A stretch of 63,560 nt of DNA from Thiobacillus sp. UBA2597 (GCA_002339725.1 DDKN01000052.1:5777-69336), one strand, 5' to 3'; positions 51,509 to 60,067 are shown, counted from the first letter of the stretch. Translations and numbers: made by a program. The notes: generated by a model not told the origin, from the letters alone.

Positions 51509-52345
51509 GTGCGCCTGATCGTCATCACCGGCCTGTCCGGCTCCGGCAAGAGCGTCGCCCTCAAGGTGCTGGAGGATGCCGGCTTCTATTGCATCGACAA
51601 CATCCCGGCCCTGCTGCTGCCGGAAACGGTGGCCTATCTGGAACAACAGGGCTGCCAGGATGCCGCGGTCAGCATCGATGCCCGCAGCGGTGACTGCCTG
51701 GAGCGCCTGCCCGAGCAATTGCGCCATTTGCAGACGCGACTCGATTTGCGCGTGCTGTTCCTCGAGGCGACCGAGAGCGAGCTGGTGCGCCGCTTTGCCG
51801 AAACGCGTCGGCGCCATCCGCTCAGCACCGGCGAGCGCTCGCTGGAAGAATGCATCCGGCAGGAACGCGAACTGCTGGCCGATCTGGCCGCCCTGGGGCA
51901 CCGGCTCGATACCAGCGAGCTTTCAGCCAATGCCCTGCGCGCCTGGGTGAAAGACTGGCTGGCCCTGGGGGGGGCCAATTTCACCTTGGTGTTCGAATCG
52001 TTCGGCTTCAAGCACGGCATCCCGCTCGACGCCGATCTGGTGTTCGATGTGCGCTGCCTGCCCAACCCGCATTACGACCCCGCGCTGCGTCCCTTCACCG
52101 GCAGGGATGCGCCGGTGATCGATTTCCTTCGGGCCCAGCCCGAGGTGGGCGCCATGCTGGCCGACATCCGGGCCTATCTGGAGAAGTGGCTGCCGGCCTA
52201 TATCCGCGACAACCGGGCCTATTTCACCGTGGCCCTGGGCTGCACCGGCGGCCAGCACCGTTCGGTCTATTTCGCCGAGACCCTGGCCAGCCATTTCCGC
52301 CCGGGCCTGCAGGTACTGGTGCGGCATCGGGGGCTGGCACCATGA
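51509..52345 (+). CDS. rapZ: RapZ, RNase adapter / nucleotide-binding protein
   Basis: RapZ guides RNase E to the GlmZ small RNA in enterobacteria and is a P-loop protein in general. The 278-residue protein has Walker A GLSGSGKS at the N-terminus, FYCIDNIPALLLPE, the HPLSTGERSLEECIRQER segment and the C-terminal GCTGGQHRSVYFAE motif. GTG 51509 is needed to include the first strand (RLIVITGLSG). Gene order rpoN-ptsN-hprK-rapZ is conserved in betaproteobacteria. Confidence 0.95.
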   Translation: MRLIVITGLSGSGKSVALKVLEDAGFYCIDNIPALLLPETVAYLEQQGCQDAAVSIDARSGDCLERLPEQLRHLQTRLDLRVLFLEATESELVRRFAETRRRHPLSTGERSLEECIRQERELLADLAALGHRLDTSELSANALRAWVKDWLALGGANFTLVFESFGFKHGIPLDADLVFDVRCLPNPHYDPALRPFTGRDAPVIDFLRAQPEVGAMLADIRAYLEKWLPAYIRDNRAYFTVALGCTGGQHRSVYFAETLASHFRPGLQVLVRHRGLAP

Positions 52346-52692
52346 GCGGCTTGCGGCCCGGCGACATCTTGCTGCTGCTGGCCGGCCTGGCACTGGTCGC
52401 CGGCCTGCTGCTGCGTGCCCCGGCCACGGCCGACCGGGTGGTGATCCAGCAGGCGGGGCAGACCTTTCTGGAGACCAGCCTGCGCCTCGATCGCGTCATT
52501 GCGGTGCCGGGGCCGCTGGGTACGACCGAGGTGGAGATCAAATCCGGCCGGGTGCGGGTCAAGGCCGATCCCAGCCCGCGCCAGCTGTGCGTGCAGCAGG
52601 GCTGGCTCAAGGCGGGCGAGGCGGCGGTCTGCCTGCCCAACCGGGTGAGCGTGCAACTGGGCAGGGCGGCTTATGACAGCCTCAATTATTGA
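52342..52692 (+). CDS. NusG domain II-containing protein
   Basis: A 116-residue protein with one N-terminal membrane helix (GDILLLLAGLALVAGLLL) and a NusG_II-type beta domain (TEVEIKSGRVRVKADPSPRQ, then CVQQGWLKAGEAAVCLPNRV). In many bacteria this type precedes a Gx-transporter gene, sometimes with an ApbE flavin transferase. It overlaps rapZ by four bases and the next gene by 20. Confidence 0.85.
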   Translation: MSGLRPGDILLLLAGLALVAGLLLRAPATADRVVIQQAGQTFLETSLRLDRVIAVPGPLGTTEVEIKSGRVRVKADPSPRQLCVQQGWLKAGEAAVCLPNRVSVQLGRAAYDSLNY

Positions 52693-53215
52693 ACTCAAGG
52701 CCAGTCTCGAGGACCGGCGCATCGCCGCGCTGGCGGCGGCCGGCATCGGGCTCACCCTGGCCGAGGCGGCCATCCCGCTGCCCATCCCCGGCCTCAAGCC
52801 GGGTCTGGCCAATATCGTCACCCTGCTGGTGCTGTATCGCTATGGCTGGCGCCTGGCGGCCTGGGTCGCGCTCTTGCGCATCGTCGCCGGCGCGCTGTTT
52901 TTGGGCAGCTTCCTCACGCCGACTTTCGCCCTGAGCCTGGCGGGCGGCCTGGCCAGCCTGTTGATCCTGGCCGGGGCGGCGCGTCTGCCCCAGACCTGGT
53001 TCGGCCCGGTCGGTCTGTCACTGCTGGCGGCCTTCGGCCACATCGGCGCGCAATTGCTGCTGGTCGATGTCTGGCTCATGCCCGGTGTGAGCCTGATCGG
53101 ACTGCTGCCGCTGTTTCTGGGCGCGGCCTGGGTCACCGGCCTCATCAACGGCCTCATCGTCGCCCGCCTGATGCAGGCACCCCAACCCGAATCCCGCCAA
53201 ACGGTGACCGCATGA
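52673..53215 (+). CDS. Gx transporter family membrane protein
   Basis: A 180-residue, highly hydrophobic protein with about five to six membrane segments and repeated small-residue motifs (AEAAIPLPIPGLKPGLANIV, SLAGGLASLLILAGAARLP). This matches the Gx/heptaprenyl-diphosphate-synthase-component-I-like membrane family that co-occurs with NusG_II proteins. The substrate is unknown. It overlaps both neighbours by 20 and 4 bases. Confidence 0.8.
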   Translation: MTASIIELKASLEDRRIAALAAAGIGLTLAEAAIPLPIPGLKPGLANIVTLLVLYRYGWRLAAWVALLRIVAGALFLGSFLTPTFALSLAGGLASLLILAGAARLPQTWFGPVGLSLLAAFGHIGAQLLLVDVWLMPGVSLIGLLPLFLGAAWVTGLINGLIVARLMQAPQPESRQTVTA

Positions 53216-53832
53216 GCCCCAAACGCATCGCCCTGGCCTGGACCGGCGCCTCGGGCATGGCCTATGGCCTGCGTCTGCTCGAATGCCTGCTGCAGTCGGG
53301 TTGCCGGGTCGAGCTCTTGGTCTCGTCGGCGGCACGCATCGTCGCCAGGCAGGAACTCGACCTGGCGCTGCCGAGTGGCACGGCCGAGCTGGCCGAGGTC
53401 CTGGGCGCGCGTTTTGCCGCTCAGCCGGGCCAACTGGTCGCCTACGGCAAGGAGGAGTGGTTCGCCCCGCTCGCCTCCGGCTCCAATCCGGCCGACGCCA
53501 TGATCGTCTGTCCCTGCACCATGGGCACGCTGGCAGCCATCGCCCAGGGCCTGGCCGACAATTTGATCGAGCGCGCGGCCGACGTGATGCTCAAGGAAAA
53601 GCGCCCGCTGATTCTGGTGCCGCGCGAGACCCCGTTCTCCCTCATCCATCTGCGCAACATGACCCGGCTGGCCGAGGCCGGCGCCACCCTCCTGCCGGCC
53701 AATCCCGGCTTTTATCACCGGCCGCAAACGGTCGAGGCGGTGGTCGACTTCGTCGTCGCGCGCGTGCTGGACCAGATCGGGGTGCCGCACGGCTTGATGC
53801 AACGCTGGGGTGAGCCCGGCGAAGAAGGCTGA
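53212..53832 (+). CDS. ubiX: UbiX, flavin prenyltransferase
   Basis: UbiX makes prenyl-FMN for the UbiD decarboxylase in ubiquinone synthesis. The 206-residue flavoprotein has the N-terminal ALAWTGASGMAYGLRLLE, the SGSNPADAMIVCPCTMGTL catalytic segment, LKEKRPLILVPRETPFSLIH and the ending PGFYHRPQTVEAVVDFVVAR. It is coupled to the Gx-transporter gene by a four-base overlap. coq7 lies 1.2 kb downstream. Confidence 0.95.
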   Translation: MSPKRIALAWTGASGMAYGLRLLECLLQSGCRVELLVSSAARIVARQELDLALPSGTAELAEVLGARFAAQPGQLVAYGKEEWFAPLASGSNPADAMIVCPCTMGTLAAIAQGLADNLIERAADVMLKEKRPLILVPRETPFSLIHLRNMTRLAEAGATLLPANPGFYHRPQTVEAVVDFVVARVLDQIGVPHGLMQRWGEPGEEG

Positions 53833-54413
53833 TGGAACTGCCGCTGTTTCCCCTCAATATCCTGCTGCTGCCGGGGGGGCGCCTGCGGCTCAAGGTGTTC
53901 GAACCGCGCTATCTCGATCTGGTCAGCGCCTGTCTGCGCAGCGGCGCGCCCTTCGGCATCTGCCTCATCCATTCCGGCGCCGAGGTGGGCGAACTGGCCC
54001 AGCCCGAGCCGGTCGGCACCCTGGCCCATATCCGCACGGCCGACATGAACACCCCCGGCGTGTTTGAGATCGAGGTCGAGGGCGGCGAACGCTTCCGCAT
54101 CCTGTCGACCCGGGCCGGCCCCAACCGCCTCCTGATCGGCGAGGTCGAGTTGAAGCCGCCCGAATCGGAGGCACCGTTACCCGAACATTGCCGGCCCTGC
54201 CTGCGCCTGCTGCAACGCATGGCGGACGAACTGCCTGATCTGGGCCTGCACCCGGTGCGCGACGAGGTGGCCTGGGTCGGCCATCGCCTGGTCGAGCTGC
54301 TGCCGTTCGAGATGTCGGCGCGCCAGGCCCTGCTCGAACTGGACGACCCGGTGCGGCGGCTGGAGATCATCGTCGAGTTCGTGCGCGAGCAGGGCTGGGA
54401 CAAAGAGAAATGA
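53832..54413 (+). CDS. LON N-terminal substrate-binding domain protein
   Basis: A 193-residue cytoplasmic protein consisting only of the Lon-type substrate-binding (PUA-like) domain: ELPLFPLNILLLPGGRLRLK, VFEPRYLDLVSACLRSG, then VEGGERFRILSTRAGPNR and a C-terminal helix. There is no ATPase or protease domain. Members are widespread in proteobacteria, with unknown function. It starts at the last base of the ubiX stop codon. Confidence 0.88.
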   Translation: MELPLFPLNILLLPGGRLRLKVFEPRYLDLVSACLRSGAPFGICLIHSGAEVGELAQPEPVGTLAHIRTADMNTPGVFEIEVEGGERFRILSTRAGPNRLLIGEVELKPPESEAPLPEHCRPCLRLLQRMADELPDLGLHPVRDEVAWVGHRLVELLPFEMSARQALLELDDPVRRLEIIVEFVREQGWDKEK

Positions 54414-54417
54414 CGCC

Positions 54418-54978
54418 ATGGCGAAGTTCTACCAACAACTGACGCCGGAGCTGACCGAGTTCATCGGGCGCCAGAAGATTTTTTTCGTCGCCACGGCACC
54501 CCATGCCGGCCGGGTCAACGTCTCGCCCAAGGGCCTGGACAGCCTGCGCGTGCTGGGGCCGAAGACCGTGGCCTATCTCGATCTTTCCGGCAGCGGCGCC
54601 GAGACGGCGGCGCACATTCGCGAGAACGGCCGCTTGACCCTGATGTTCTGCGCCTTCGAGGGCGAGCCTCTGATCCTGCGCCTGTATGGCCAGGGCGAGA
54701 TCGTGCGGCCCGAGCTGCCGGCCTGGGCCGGGCTGAAGGCGGAATTCCCCGATCTGCCCGGTGCACGCCAGATCGTGCTGCTCCATGTCGATTCGCTGCA
54801 GACCTCCTGCGGTGCCGGCGTGCCGCTGTTCGACTATCTTGGCGAACGCGATCAGCTGCTGGAATGGGCCCGGAACAAGGGCGAGTCGGGCATGCGCGAA
54901 TACCGCCGGCGGAAGAACCGCCTGAGCATCGACGGCCTGCCGACCGGCTTGGGCGGCGAAGACCCCGACGCCGTATAA
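54418..54978 (+). CDS. Pyridoxamine 5'-phosphate oxidase family protein
   Basis: A 186-residue split-barrel flavin-binding protein: IGRQKIFFVATAPHAGRVNV, SPKGLDSLRVLGPKTVAYLD and NGRLTLMFCAFEGEPLILRL are typical of the PPOX-like FMN-binding group, not of PdxH itself. The C-terminal part (VDSLQTSCGAGVPLFDYLGE) is specific to this subgroup. Substrate unknown. A TATAAT hexamer overlaps its stop codon and may serve coq7. Confidence 0.85.
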   Translation: MAKFYQQLTPELTEFIGRQKIFFVATAPHAGRVNVSPKGLDSLRVLGPKTVAYLDLSGSGAETAAHIRENGRLTLMFCAFEGEPLILRLYGQGEIVRPELPAWAGLKAEFPDLPGARQIVLLHVDSLQTSCGAGVPLFDYLGERDQLLEWARNKGESGMREYRRRKNRLSIDGLPTGLGGEDPDAV

Positions 54979-54979
54979 T
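54974..54979 (+). promoter_or_regulatory. Possible -10 element for coq7
   Basis: A perfect TATAAT overlaps the stop codon of the preceding gene, 74 bases upstream of the coq7 ATG. No good -35 hexamer is visible at 16-18 bases; TTGGGC lies 19 bases upstream. Confidence 0.35.
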
Positions 54980-55052
54980 TCGGCATGATCCCTGTAACGC
55001 GCTGAAGCGGACGCGTGCGCGCCGCTTAGCTTGACGCCCGAGAGGTAAAACC

Positions 55053-55682
55053 ATGCTGCCCATCCCGGACAAGCTCATCATCCAATTCGACAAGGCCCTG
55101 CGCACGGTGTTCGCCCCCGCCCACAGCCGGCGGCCCTATCCCGATGCCGATGTGCCCGAGAGCGAACTGAGCGAGGCCGAGAAGCGCCACGCCGCGGGGC
55201 TCATGCGGGTGAACCACAGCGGCGAGGTCTGCGCCCAGGCGCTGTATCAGGGCCAGGCCCTGACCGCGCGCGACCCCGAGGTGCAAAAGGCCCTGCAGGC
55301 AGCGAGCGAGGAGGAGACCGAACACCTAGCCTGGTGCGAGCGCCGGCTGGAGGAACTGGGCAGCCGCAAGAGCCTGCTCAACCCGCTCTGGTACGCCGGC
55401 TCCTTCACCCTGGGCGCCATCGCCGGCGCCCTGGGCGACAAGTGGAACCTGGGCTTTCTGGCCGAGACCGAGCGCCAGGTCGAGGGCCATCTCAACGGCC
55501 ATCTGGAAAAGCTGCCCGAGCAGGATGCCAAGAGCCGGGCCATCGTCGAGCAGATGAAGGCGGACGAGGTGAAGCACGCCGAGACCGCCATCGCCCACGG
55601 CGGCGCGCCGTTGCCGCTGCCGGTGAAGCTGGCGATGCAGGCGACCTCGAAGATTCTCACCCACACGGCCTACAGAATTTGA
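55053..55682 (+). CDS. coq7: Coq7, demethoxyubiquinone hydroxylase
   Basis: Coq7 is the di-iron monooxygenase of the last ubiquinone hydroxylation. The 209-residue protein has the ferritin-like iron ligands: Glu in MRVNHSGEVCAQALYQGQ, the ExxH in SEEETEHLAWCERRL, a Glu in the third helix (LAETERQVEGHLNGHL) and the second ExxH in MKADEVKHAETAI. It is normal length for the bacterial enzyme and starts after GAGAGG. Confidence 0.95.
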   Translation: MLPIPDKLIIQFDKALRTVFAPAHSRRPYPDADVPESELSEAEKRHAAGLMRVNHSGEVCAQALYQGQALTARDPEVQKALQAASEEETEHLAWCERRLEELGSRKSLLNPLWYAGSFTLGAIAGALGDKWNLGFLAETERQVEGHLNGHLEKLPEQDAKSRAIVEQMKADEVKHAETAIAHGGAPLPLPVKLAMQATSKILTHTAYRI

Positions 55683-55684
55683 AC

Positions 55685-55996
55685 ATGGCCTTCGCCGACA
55701 ATCTTGCCGCCTTGCCCCCGGTGGACCACCTGGCCCGGATCGAACTGACCGCACCCGGCGGTATCAGGGAAGTGATCGAGAACAAGCCGGGCAGCGCCGG
55801 CTCGGTGCGGGTCTATGCCTACCTCGCCGCCAAGTACGGCGAGATCAATGCTGCCGCGGCCGAGGAGGGCTTGGCGCTCTACGCCGAGCACACCGAGGAC
55901 GCCCGCGCCCACCCCGGCAAGCACCCCAACATCGACCGCCTGCTGCGACTGGCGGCCGGCGGCAGCGGCTACGCGGTGCAGCTCTATTCGGCCTGA
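55685..55996 (+). CDS. DUF2322 family protein
   Basis: A 103-residue small protein with FADNLAALPPVDHLARIEL, IENKPGSAGSVRVYAYLAAK and the ending HPGKHPNIDRLLRLAAGG, which matches the DUF2322 family of beta- and gammaproteobacteria. No catalytic motif is apparent. ATG 55685 lies two bases after the coq7 stop. Its last 13 bases overlap the convergent osmC-like gene. Confidence 0.8.
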   Translation: MAFADNLAALPPVDHLARIELTAPGGIREVIENKPGSAGSVRVYAYLAAKYGEINAAAAEEGLALYAEHTEDARAHPGKHPNIDRLLRLAAGGSGYAVQLYSA

Positions 55997-56418
55997 GCGG
56001 CGCCTTCCTCGACGATCTCGAAGTCGTGGGTCACCTGGGCGGTCTTCGCCAGCATGATGGTGGCCGAGCAGTATTTCTCCGCCGACAGCTTGATCGCCCG
56101 ATCCACCACATCAGCCTTCAAATTGCGGCCGCGCACGATGAAGTGCATGTTGATCCGGGTGAACACCTTGGGGTGATCCTCGGCCCGCTCGGCATCGAGC
56201 ACCACATCGCAGCCGGTCACGTCCTGCCGGCTTTTTTTCAGGATCATCACCACGTCGACCGAGGTGCAGCCGCCGGCGCCCAGGAGCAGCATCTCCATCG
56301 GCCGCGGGCCCAGGTTGCGGCCGCCGATGTCGGGCGCGCCGTCCATCACCACGGCGTGGCCGCTGCCGGTTTCGCCCATGAAGCAGACGTCTTCGATCCA
56401 TTTCACGCGGGTTTTCAT
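55984..56418 (-). CDS. OsmC-family protein
   Basis: A 144-residue OsmC/YhfA-type protein: KWIEDVCFMGETGSGHAVVM, GARDIGG-like loop, MEMLLLGAGGCTSVDVVMIL with the peroxidatic-type Cys, and the C-terminal SAEKYCSATIMLAKTAQV with the second Cys. Family members reduce organic peroxides or act in thiol stress; the YhfA branch has unknown substrate. Start ATG 56418 follows GAGGAG on the minus strand. Confidence 0.88.
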   Translation of the reverse strand: MKTRVKWIEDVCFMGETGSGHAVVMDGAPDIGGRNLGPRPMEMLLLGAGGCTSVDVVMILKKSRQDVTGCDVVLDAERAEDHPKVFTRINMHFIVRGRNLKADVVDRAIKLSAEKYCSATIMLAKTAQVTHDFEIVEEGAAQAE

Positions 56419-56431
56419 TACGACTCCTCGT

Positions 56432-57175
56432 TCAATTGCGAATACGGTACCAGATCAGGCCGATGACCTCGTGCAGGGCGATATCGCTGTCCTTCAGGCC
56501 GCGGCCACTCGGCAAAAAATCGACCGGCGTGATCGGCCCCAGCCCGGCATAGCCGGTGCCGGCCGGCACCACCGTCAGCCCAGCCCGTTCGAACACCGGC
56601 ACGGCGCGCGGCAGGTGCCAGGCCTGGCTCACCAGGTAGATGCGGCGGATGCCGGCCTGTTCCAGCAACCTGGCCGAGTATTCGGCGTTTTCCCAGGTGT
56701 TGCGCGAGCGGTCCTCGACCCAGGTCGCCGGCACCCGGAAATCGGCGGCCAGCGCCTCGGCCATGATTTGGCCTTCCGGCCGGCCGCCCTGGGGCGCGCC
56801 GCCGCTGACCAGGACGGGCCTGCCGGTCTGCCGAGCCAGGTGGGCGCCGTAGCGCAGCCGCTCCAGCGCCGCCTGGCTCGGCCGGTCGCCACCGTATTCC
56901 GGGGCCGGTTTGCTGCCGCCGCCCAGGATGACGATGGCCTCGGCCTCGTCGCCGCGGATCGGCTGGTAAGGCGTCTGCAGGGTGGCCAGCAGCCGGTCGC
57001 CGACCCAGGGCGTGGCCAGCAGCCAGAGGCCGGCGAACGCCGCCAGCATGAGGCCGCGCCCCAGCCGGGGCCGGCGCCGCGCCAGCCAGAACCCGGCCGC
57101 CGCCAGCAAGAGCAGGTTGAGCGGGGGCAAGAGCAGCCCCGCGACCAGATTGGTGACCAGCCAGGCGGTGTCCAT
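56432..57175 (-). CDS. YdcF/ElyC-like DUF218 membrane protein
   Basis: A 247-residue protein with two N-terminal membrane helices (about residues 8-30 and 38-58) and a DUF218 domain: EAIVILGGGSKPAPEYGG, RPVLVSGGAPQGGRPEGQ, EDRSRNTWENAEYSARLL and VSQAWHLPRAVPVFERAGL. ElyC/SanA-type relatives affect cell-wall precursor (undecaprenyl phosphate) use. ATG 57175 gives the membrane-anchored N-terminus. It is divergent from rplM. Confidence 0.87.
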   Translation of the reverse strand: MDTAWLVTNLVAGLLLPPLNLLLLAAAGFWLARRRPRLGRGLMLAAFAGLWLLATPWVGDRLLATLQTPYQPIRGDEAEAIVILGGGSKPAPEYGGDRPSQAALERLRYGAHLARQTGRPVLVSGGAPQGGRPEGQIMAEALAADFRVPATWVEDRSRNTWENAEYSARLLEQAGIRRIYLVSQAWHLPRAVPVFERAGLTVVPAGTGYAGLGPITPVDFLPSGRGLKDSDIALHEVIGLIWYRIRN

Positions 57176-57215
57176 GCCGGCATTATCCGGGTATTGACCC
57201 ATCGGTAAATCGGGT

Positions 57216-57245
57216 TTGACAGGGCTTTGAAATATTGAATACAAT
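57216..57245 (+). promoter_or_regulatory. rplM: Sigma-70 promoter of rplM-rpsI
   Basis: A perfect -35 TTGACA (57216-57221), an 18-base spacer and -10 TACAAT (57240-57245). The leader to rplM is about 30 bases. Confidence 0.85.
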
Positions 57246-57280
57246 CCGCGTCTTTCCGCGTTTGCCCCTTGGAAAACAAC

Positions 57281-57709
57281 ATGAAAACCTTTTCTGCCAA
57301 GCCGCTCGAAGTCGTGCACGACTGGTATGTCGTGGACGCCAACGACAAGGTGCTCGGTCGCCTGGCGAGCGAAATCGCCCGTCGTCTGCGCGGCAAGCAC
57401 AAGGCCATCTACACCCCGCACGTGGATACCGGCGATTTCATCGTCGTGGTCAATGCCGACAAGATCCGCGTCACCGGCAACAAGGCCCTGGACAAGAAGT
57501 ATTACCGCCACTCCGGTTATCCGGGCGGCATCTACGAGACCAACTTCAAGGACATGCAGGCCAAGCATCCCGGCCGCGTCCTGGAGAAGGCCGTCAAGGG
57601 CATGCTGCCCAAGGGCCCCCTGGGCTACGCCATGATCAAGAAGCTGAAGGTCTATGCCGGCAGCGAGCATCCCCATGCCGCCCAGCAGCCCAAGGCATTG
57701 GAAATTTAA
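57281..57709 (+). CDS. rplM: Ribosomal protein L13
   Basis: A 142-residue large-subunit protein with MKTFSAKPLEVVHDWYVVDA at the start and VLGRLASEIARRLRGKHK and KYYRHSGYPGGIYETNF in the core. ATG 57281 was chosen over TTG 57269 because it gives the conserved terminus. rpsI follows after 10 bases. Confidence 0.99.
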   Translation: MKTFSAKPLEVVHDWYVVDANDKVLGRLASEIARRLRGKHKAIYTPHVDTGDFIVVVNADKIRVTGNKALDKKYYRHSGYPGGIYETNFKDMQAKHPGRVLEKAVKGMLPKGPLGYAMIKKLKVYAGSEHPHAAQQPKALEI

Positions 57710-57719
57710 GGATTAAGTC

Positions 57720-58112
57720 ATGATCGGTGACTACTACTACGGCACCGGGCGTCGCAAGAGCTCGGTCGCGCGCGTCTTCATCAAGTCCGGCAAGGGCCAG
57801 ATCGTCGTCAACGGCAAGCCGCTGGATCAGTACTTCGCCCGCGAAACCGGCCGCATGGTCGTGCGCCAGCCCCTGGTGCTGACCGAAAAGGAAGGTGCCC
57901 TGGACATCATGGTCAACGTGGCCGGCGGCGGTGAATCCGGCCAGGCCGGTGCGGTGCGTCACGGCATCACCCGCGCCCTGATCGAGTTCGATCCGGCGCT
58001 CAAGACCGTGCTCAAGAAGGCCGGTCTGGTCACCCGCGATGCGCGCGAGGTCGAGCGCAAGAAGGTCGGCCTGCACAAGGCCCGCCGGCGCAAGCAGTTC
58101 TCCAAGCGCTGA
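57720..58112 (+). CDS. rpsI: Ribosomal protein S9
   Basis: A 130-residue small-subunit protein: YYYGTGRRKSSVARVFIKSG at the start and the basic ending HKARRRKQFSKR, whose last Arg contacts P-site tRNA. It forms an operon with rplM, ended by the hairpin 12 bases downstream. Confidence 0.99.
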   Translation: MIGDYYYGTGRRKSSVARVFIKSGKGQIVVNGKPLDQYFARETGRMVVRQPLVLTEKEGALDIMVNVAGGGESGQAGAVRHGITRALIEFDPALKTVLKKAGLVTRDAREVERKKVGLHKARRRKQFSKR

Positions 58113-58124
58113 TTGTGGCATCCC

Positions 58125-58155
58125 GCAAAAAGCCGCCTCAAGGGCGGCTTTTTGC
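58125..58155 (+). terminator. Terminator of rplM-rpsI
   Basis: A 13-bp inverted repeat GCAAAAAGCCGCC / GGCGGCTTTTTGC with a five-base loop. The T-run lies within the second arm. Confidence 0.88.
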
Positions 58156-58181
58156 ATTTCCGGGGGTATCATTGTTCAGCC

Positions 58182-58262
58182 CGTCATTCCGGGCGCGGCG
58201 CATAGCGCCGCTGACCCGGAATCAGAAAATTGACTGGATTCCCGCCTGCGCGGGAATGACCC
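58182..58262 (+). repeat. TTCCCG-type dispersed repeat upstream of argC
   Basis: CGTCATTCCGGGCGCGGCG, then ACCCGGAATCAG, and TGGATTCCCGCCTGCGCG followed by GGAATGAC. The second half matches the repeat before hslU (TGGATCCCCGC, GCGGGAATGAC). Two nested hairpins can form. Confidence 0.65.
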
Positions 58263-58303
58263 ATACAGGGTTTTGGTGTTAAAAGAATCGAAAGGCAGAA
58301 GAC

Positions 58304-59332
58304 ATGATCAAGGCAGGCATCGTCGGCGGCACCGGCTACACGGGCGTGGAGCTGCTCCGCTTGTTGGCCCAGCACCCCGAGGTCGAGCTGGCGGCCATCA
58401 CCTCGCGCAAGGAGGCCGGCATGCCGGTGGCCGAGATGTTTCCTTCCCTGCGCGGCCGGGTCGATCTGGCCTTCGCCACGCCGGACGAGGCCCCGCTCAA
58501 ACAGTGCGACGTGGTGTTCTTCGCCACGCCCAACGGCATCGCCATGCAGCAGGCGCGTGAGCTGCTCGACGCCGGGGTCAGGGTCATCGACCTGGCGGCC
58601 GACTTCCGGATCAAGGACGTGGCCGAGTGGTCCAGGTGGTACGGCATGGAGCACGCCTGCCCCGAGCTGGTGGCCGAGGCTGTCTACGGCCTGCCCGAGC
58701 TCAACCGCGCGGCCATCAAGTCGGCCCGGCTGATCGCCAACCCTGGCTGCTACCCCACCGCCGTGCAGCTGGGCTTCCTGCCCCTGGTCGAGGCCGGCGT
58801 GGTCGACACCGGCTGGCTGGTGGCCGACTGCAAGTCAGGCGTTTCGGGTGCCGGGCGCAAGGCCGAGACCCACATCCTTTACGCCGAGGCGACCGACAGC
58901 TTCAAGGCCTATGCCGTGCCGGGCCACCGCCACTGGCCGGAGATCCGCCAGGGCCTCGCCCGCATGGCCGGCCATGACGTGGGCCTCACCTTCGTGCCGC
59001 ACCTCACCCCGATGATCCGCGGCATCCATGCCACGCTCTATGGCAAGCTGAAGAAGGACGTCGACCTGCAGGCCCTGTATGAGAAGCGTTACGCCGGCGA
59101 GTACTTCGTCGACGTCATGCCGGCCAAGTCGCACCCCGAGACCCGCTCGGTGCGCTCGATCAACACCTGCCGCATCGCCGTCCATCGCCCGCAGGGCGGC
59201 GACACCGTGGTCGTGCTCTCGGTGATCGACAACCTGGTCAAGGGTGCCGCCGGCCAGGCCGTGCAGAACATGAACCTGATGTTCGGTTGCCAAGAACAGA
59301 TGGGTTTGACCCAAATTGCCGTTTCGCCTTGA
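58304..59332 (+). CDS. argC: ArgC, N-acetyl-gamma-glutamyl-phosphate reductase
   Basis: ArgC is the NADPH-dependent reductase of arginine synthesis. The 342-residue protein has the Rossmann start KAGIVGGTGYTGVELLRLL, FFATPNGIAM, the catalytic Cys in LIANPGCYPTAVQLGFLPL (near residue 148), and CKSGVSGAGRKAETH. ATG 58304 is 41 bases after the intergenic repeat. The erpA promoter must lie in the 96-base gap downstream. Confidence 0.97.
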   Translation: MIKAGIVGGTGYTGVELLRLLAQHPEVELAAITSRKEAGMPVAEMFPSLRGRVDLAFATPDEAPLKQCDVVFFATPNGIAMQQARELLDAGVRVIDLAADFRIKDVAEWSRWYGMEHACPELVAEAVYGLPELNRAAIKSARLIANPGCYPTAVQLGFLPLVEAGVVDTGWLVADCKSGVSGAGRKAETHILYAEATDSFKAYAVPGHRHWPEIRQGLARMAGHDVGLTFVPHLTPMIRGIHATLYGKLKKDVDLQALYEKRYAGEYFVDVMPAKSHPETRSVRSINTCRIAVHRPQGGDTVVVLSVIDNLVKGAAGQAVQNMNLMFGCQEQMGLTQIAVSP

Positions 59333-59428
59333 AGTTTCAAGGGGCGAACCCATATCCCGGGCATGGTTGACGGGAACTTTCCTCACCCCAATAATGCCCA
59401 AGCTGAACTTTTTTATAGGAGCACCGCG

Positions 59429-59776
59429 ATGAATGCCGCGACCGAAATGAACCCCCTGGTCTTCACCGACAGCGCCGCCAACAAGGTGAAATCGCTGATC
59501 GAGGAAGAGGGCAATCCCGATCTGAAACTGCGTGTCTTCGTCACCGGCGGTGGCTGCTCCGGTTTCCAGTACGGCTTCACCTTCGACGAGGTGCAGAACG
59601 AGGACGACACCGTGATGCAGAAGAACGGCGTCACCCTGCTGATCGACCCGATGAGCCTGCAATACATGGTCGGTGCCGAGATCGACTACAGCGAAGGCCT
59701 GGAAGGCGCCCAGTTCGTCATCAAGAACCCGAACGCCGTCTCCACCTGCGGCTGCGGCTCCTCCTTCTCGGCCTGA
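59429..59776 (+). CDS. erpA: ErpA, iron-sulfur carrier protein
   Basis: A 115-residue A-type Fe-S carrier: FTDSAANKVKSLIEEEGNPD, the first Cys in VTGGGCSGFQYGFTFDE and the CGCGSSFSA end with two more Cys. It passes Fe-S clusters to targets such as IspG. ATG 59429 follows TAGGAG. argC-erpA adjacency is common in betaproteobacteria. Confidence 0.95.
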   Translation: MNAATEMNPLVFTDSAANKVKSLIEEEGNPDLKLRVFVTGGGCSGFQYGFTFDEVQNEDDTVMQKNGVTLLIDPMSLQYMVGAEIDYSEGLEGAQFVIKNPNAVSTCGCGSSFSA

Positions 59777-59782
59777 GCCACA

Positions 59783-59864
59783 CATACCCCCTCTCCCTTG
59801 GGGATTTATGCCCGAGAGGGTAGAGGGCAGGGGTGAGGGAAAGGCGGCGCAAGCCGCCTTTTTT
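59783..59864 (+). terminator. C/G-rich repeat and terminator after erpA
   Basis: CCCCTCTCCCTTGGGG and GAGAGGGTAGAGGGCAG with a GGGTGAGGG end form the same kind of intergenic repeat seen at 40.7 kb. It is followed by the hairpin AAGGCGGC / GCCGCCTT (59841-59860) with a T6 run, an intrinsic terminator 15 bases before yacG. Confidence 0.82.
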
Positions 59865-59878
59865 ATTGGGTAAACGCC

Positions 59879-60067
59879 ATGAGCCAAAAATACCGCACCG
59901 TCGCCTGCCCCACCTGCGGCAAGCCCGTCGAGTGGCGGCCGGAAAACACCTTCAGGCCTTTTTGCTCCGAGCGCTGCAAGCTGATCGACCTGGGCGAGTG
60001 GGCCACCGAGAAATACCGCGTGCCGGCCGAGGATGAGCCCCTGAGCGGGGAACAGAACAAGGATTAG
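59879..60067 (+). CDS. yacG: YacG, DNA gyrase inhibitor / zinc protein
   Basis: A 62-residue zinc-binding protein with the four Cys ligands in VACPTCGKPVEW and RPFCSERCKLIDLGEWATE. YacG binds GyrB and inhibits DNA gyrase. Full length for the family. The preceding terminator implies it needs its own promoter or read-through; no Shine-Dalgarno site is obvious. Confidence 0.93.
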   Translation: MSQKYRTVACPTCGKPVEWRPENTFRPFCSERCKLIDLGEWATEKYRVPAEDEPLSGEQNKD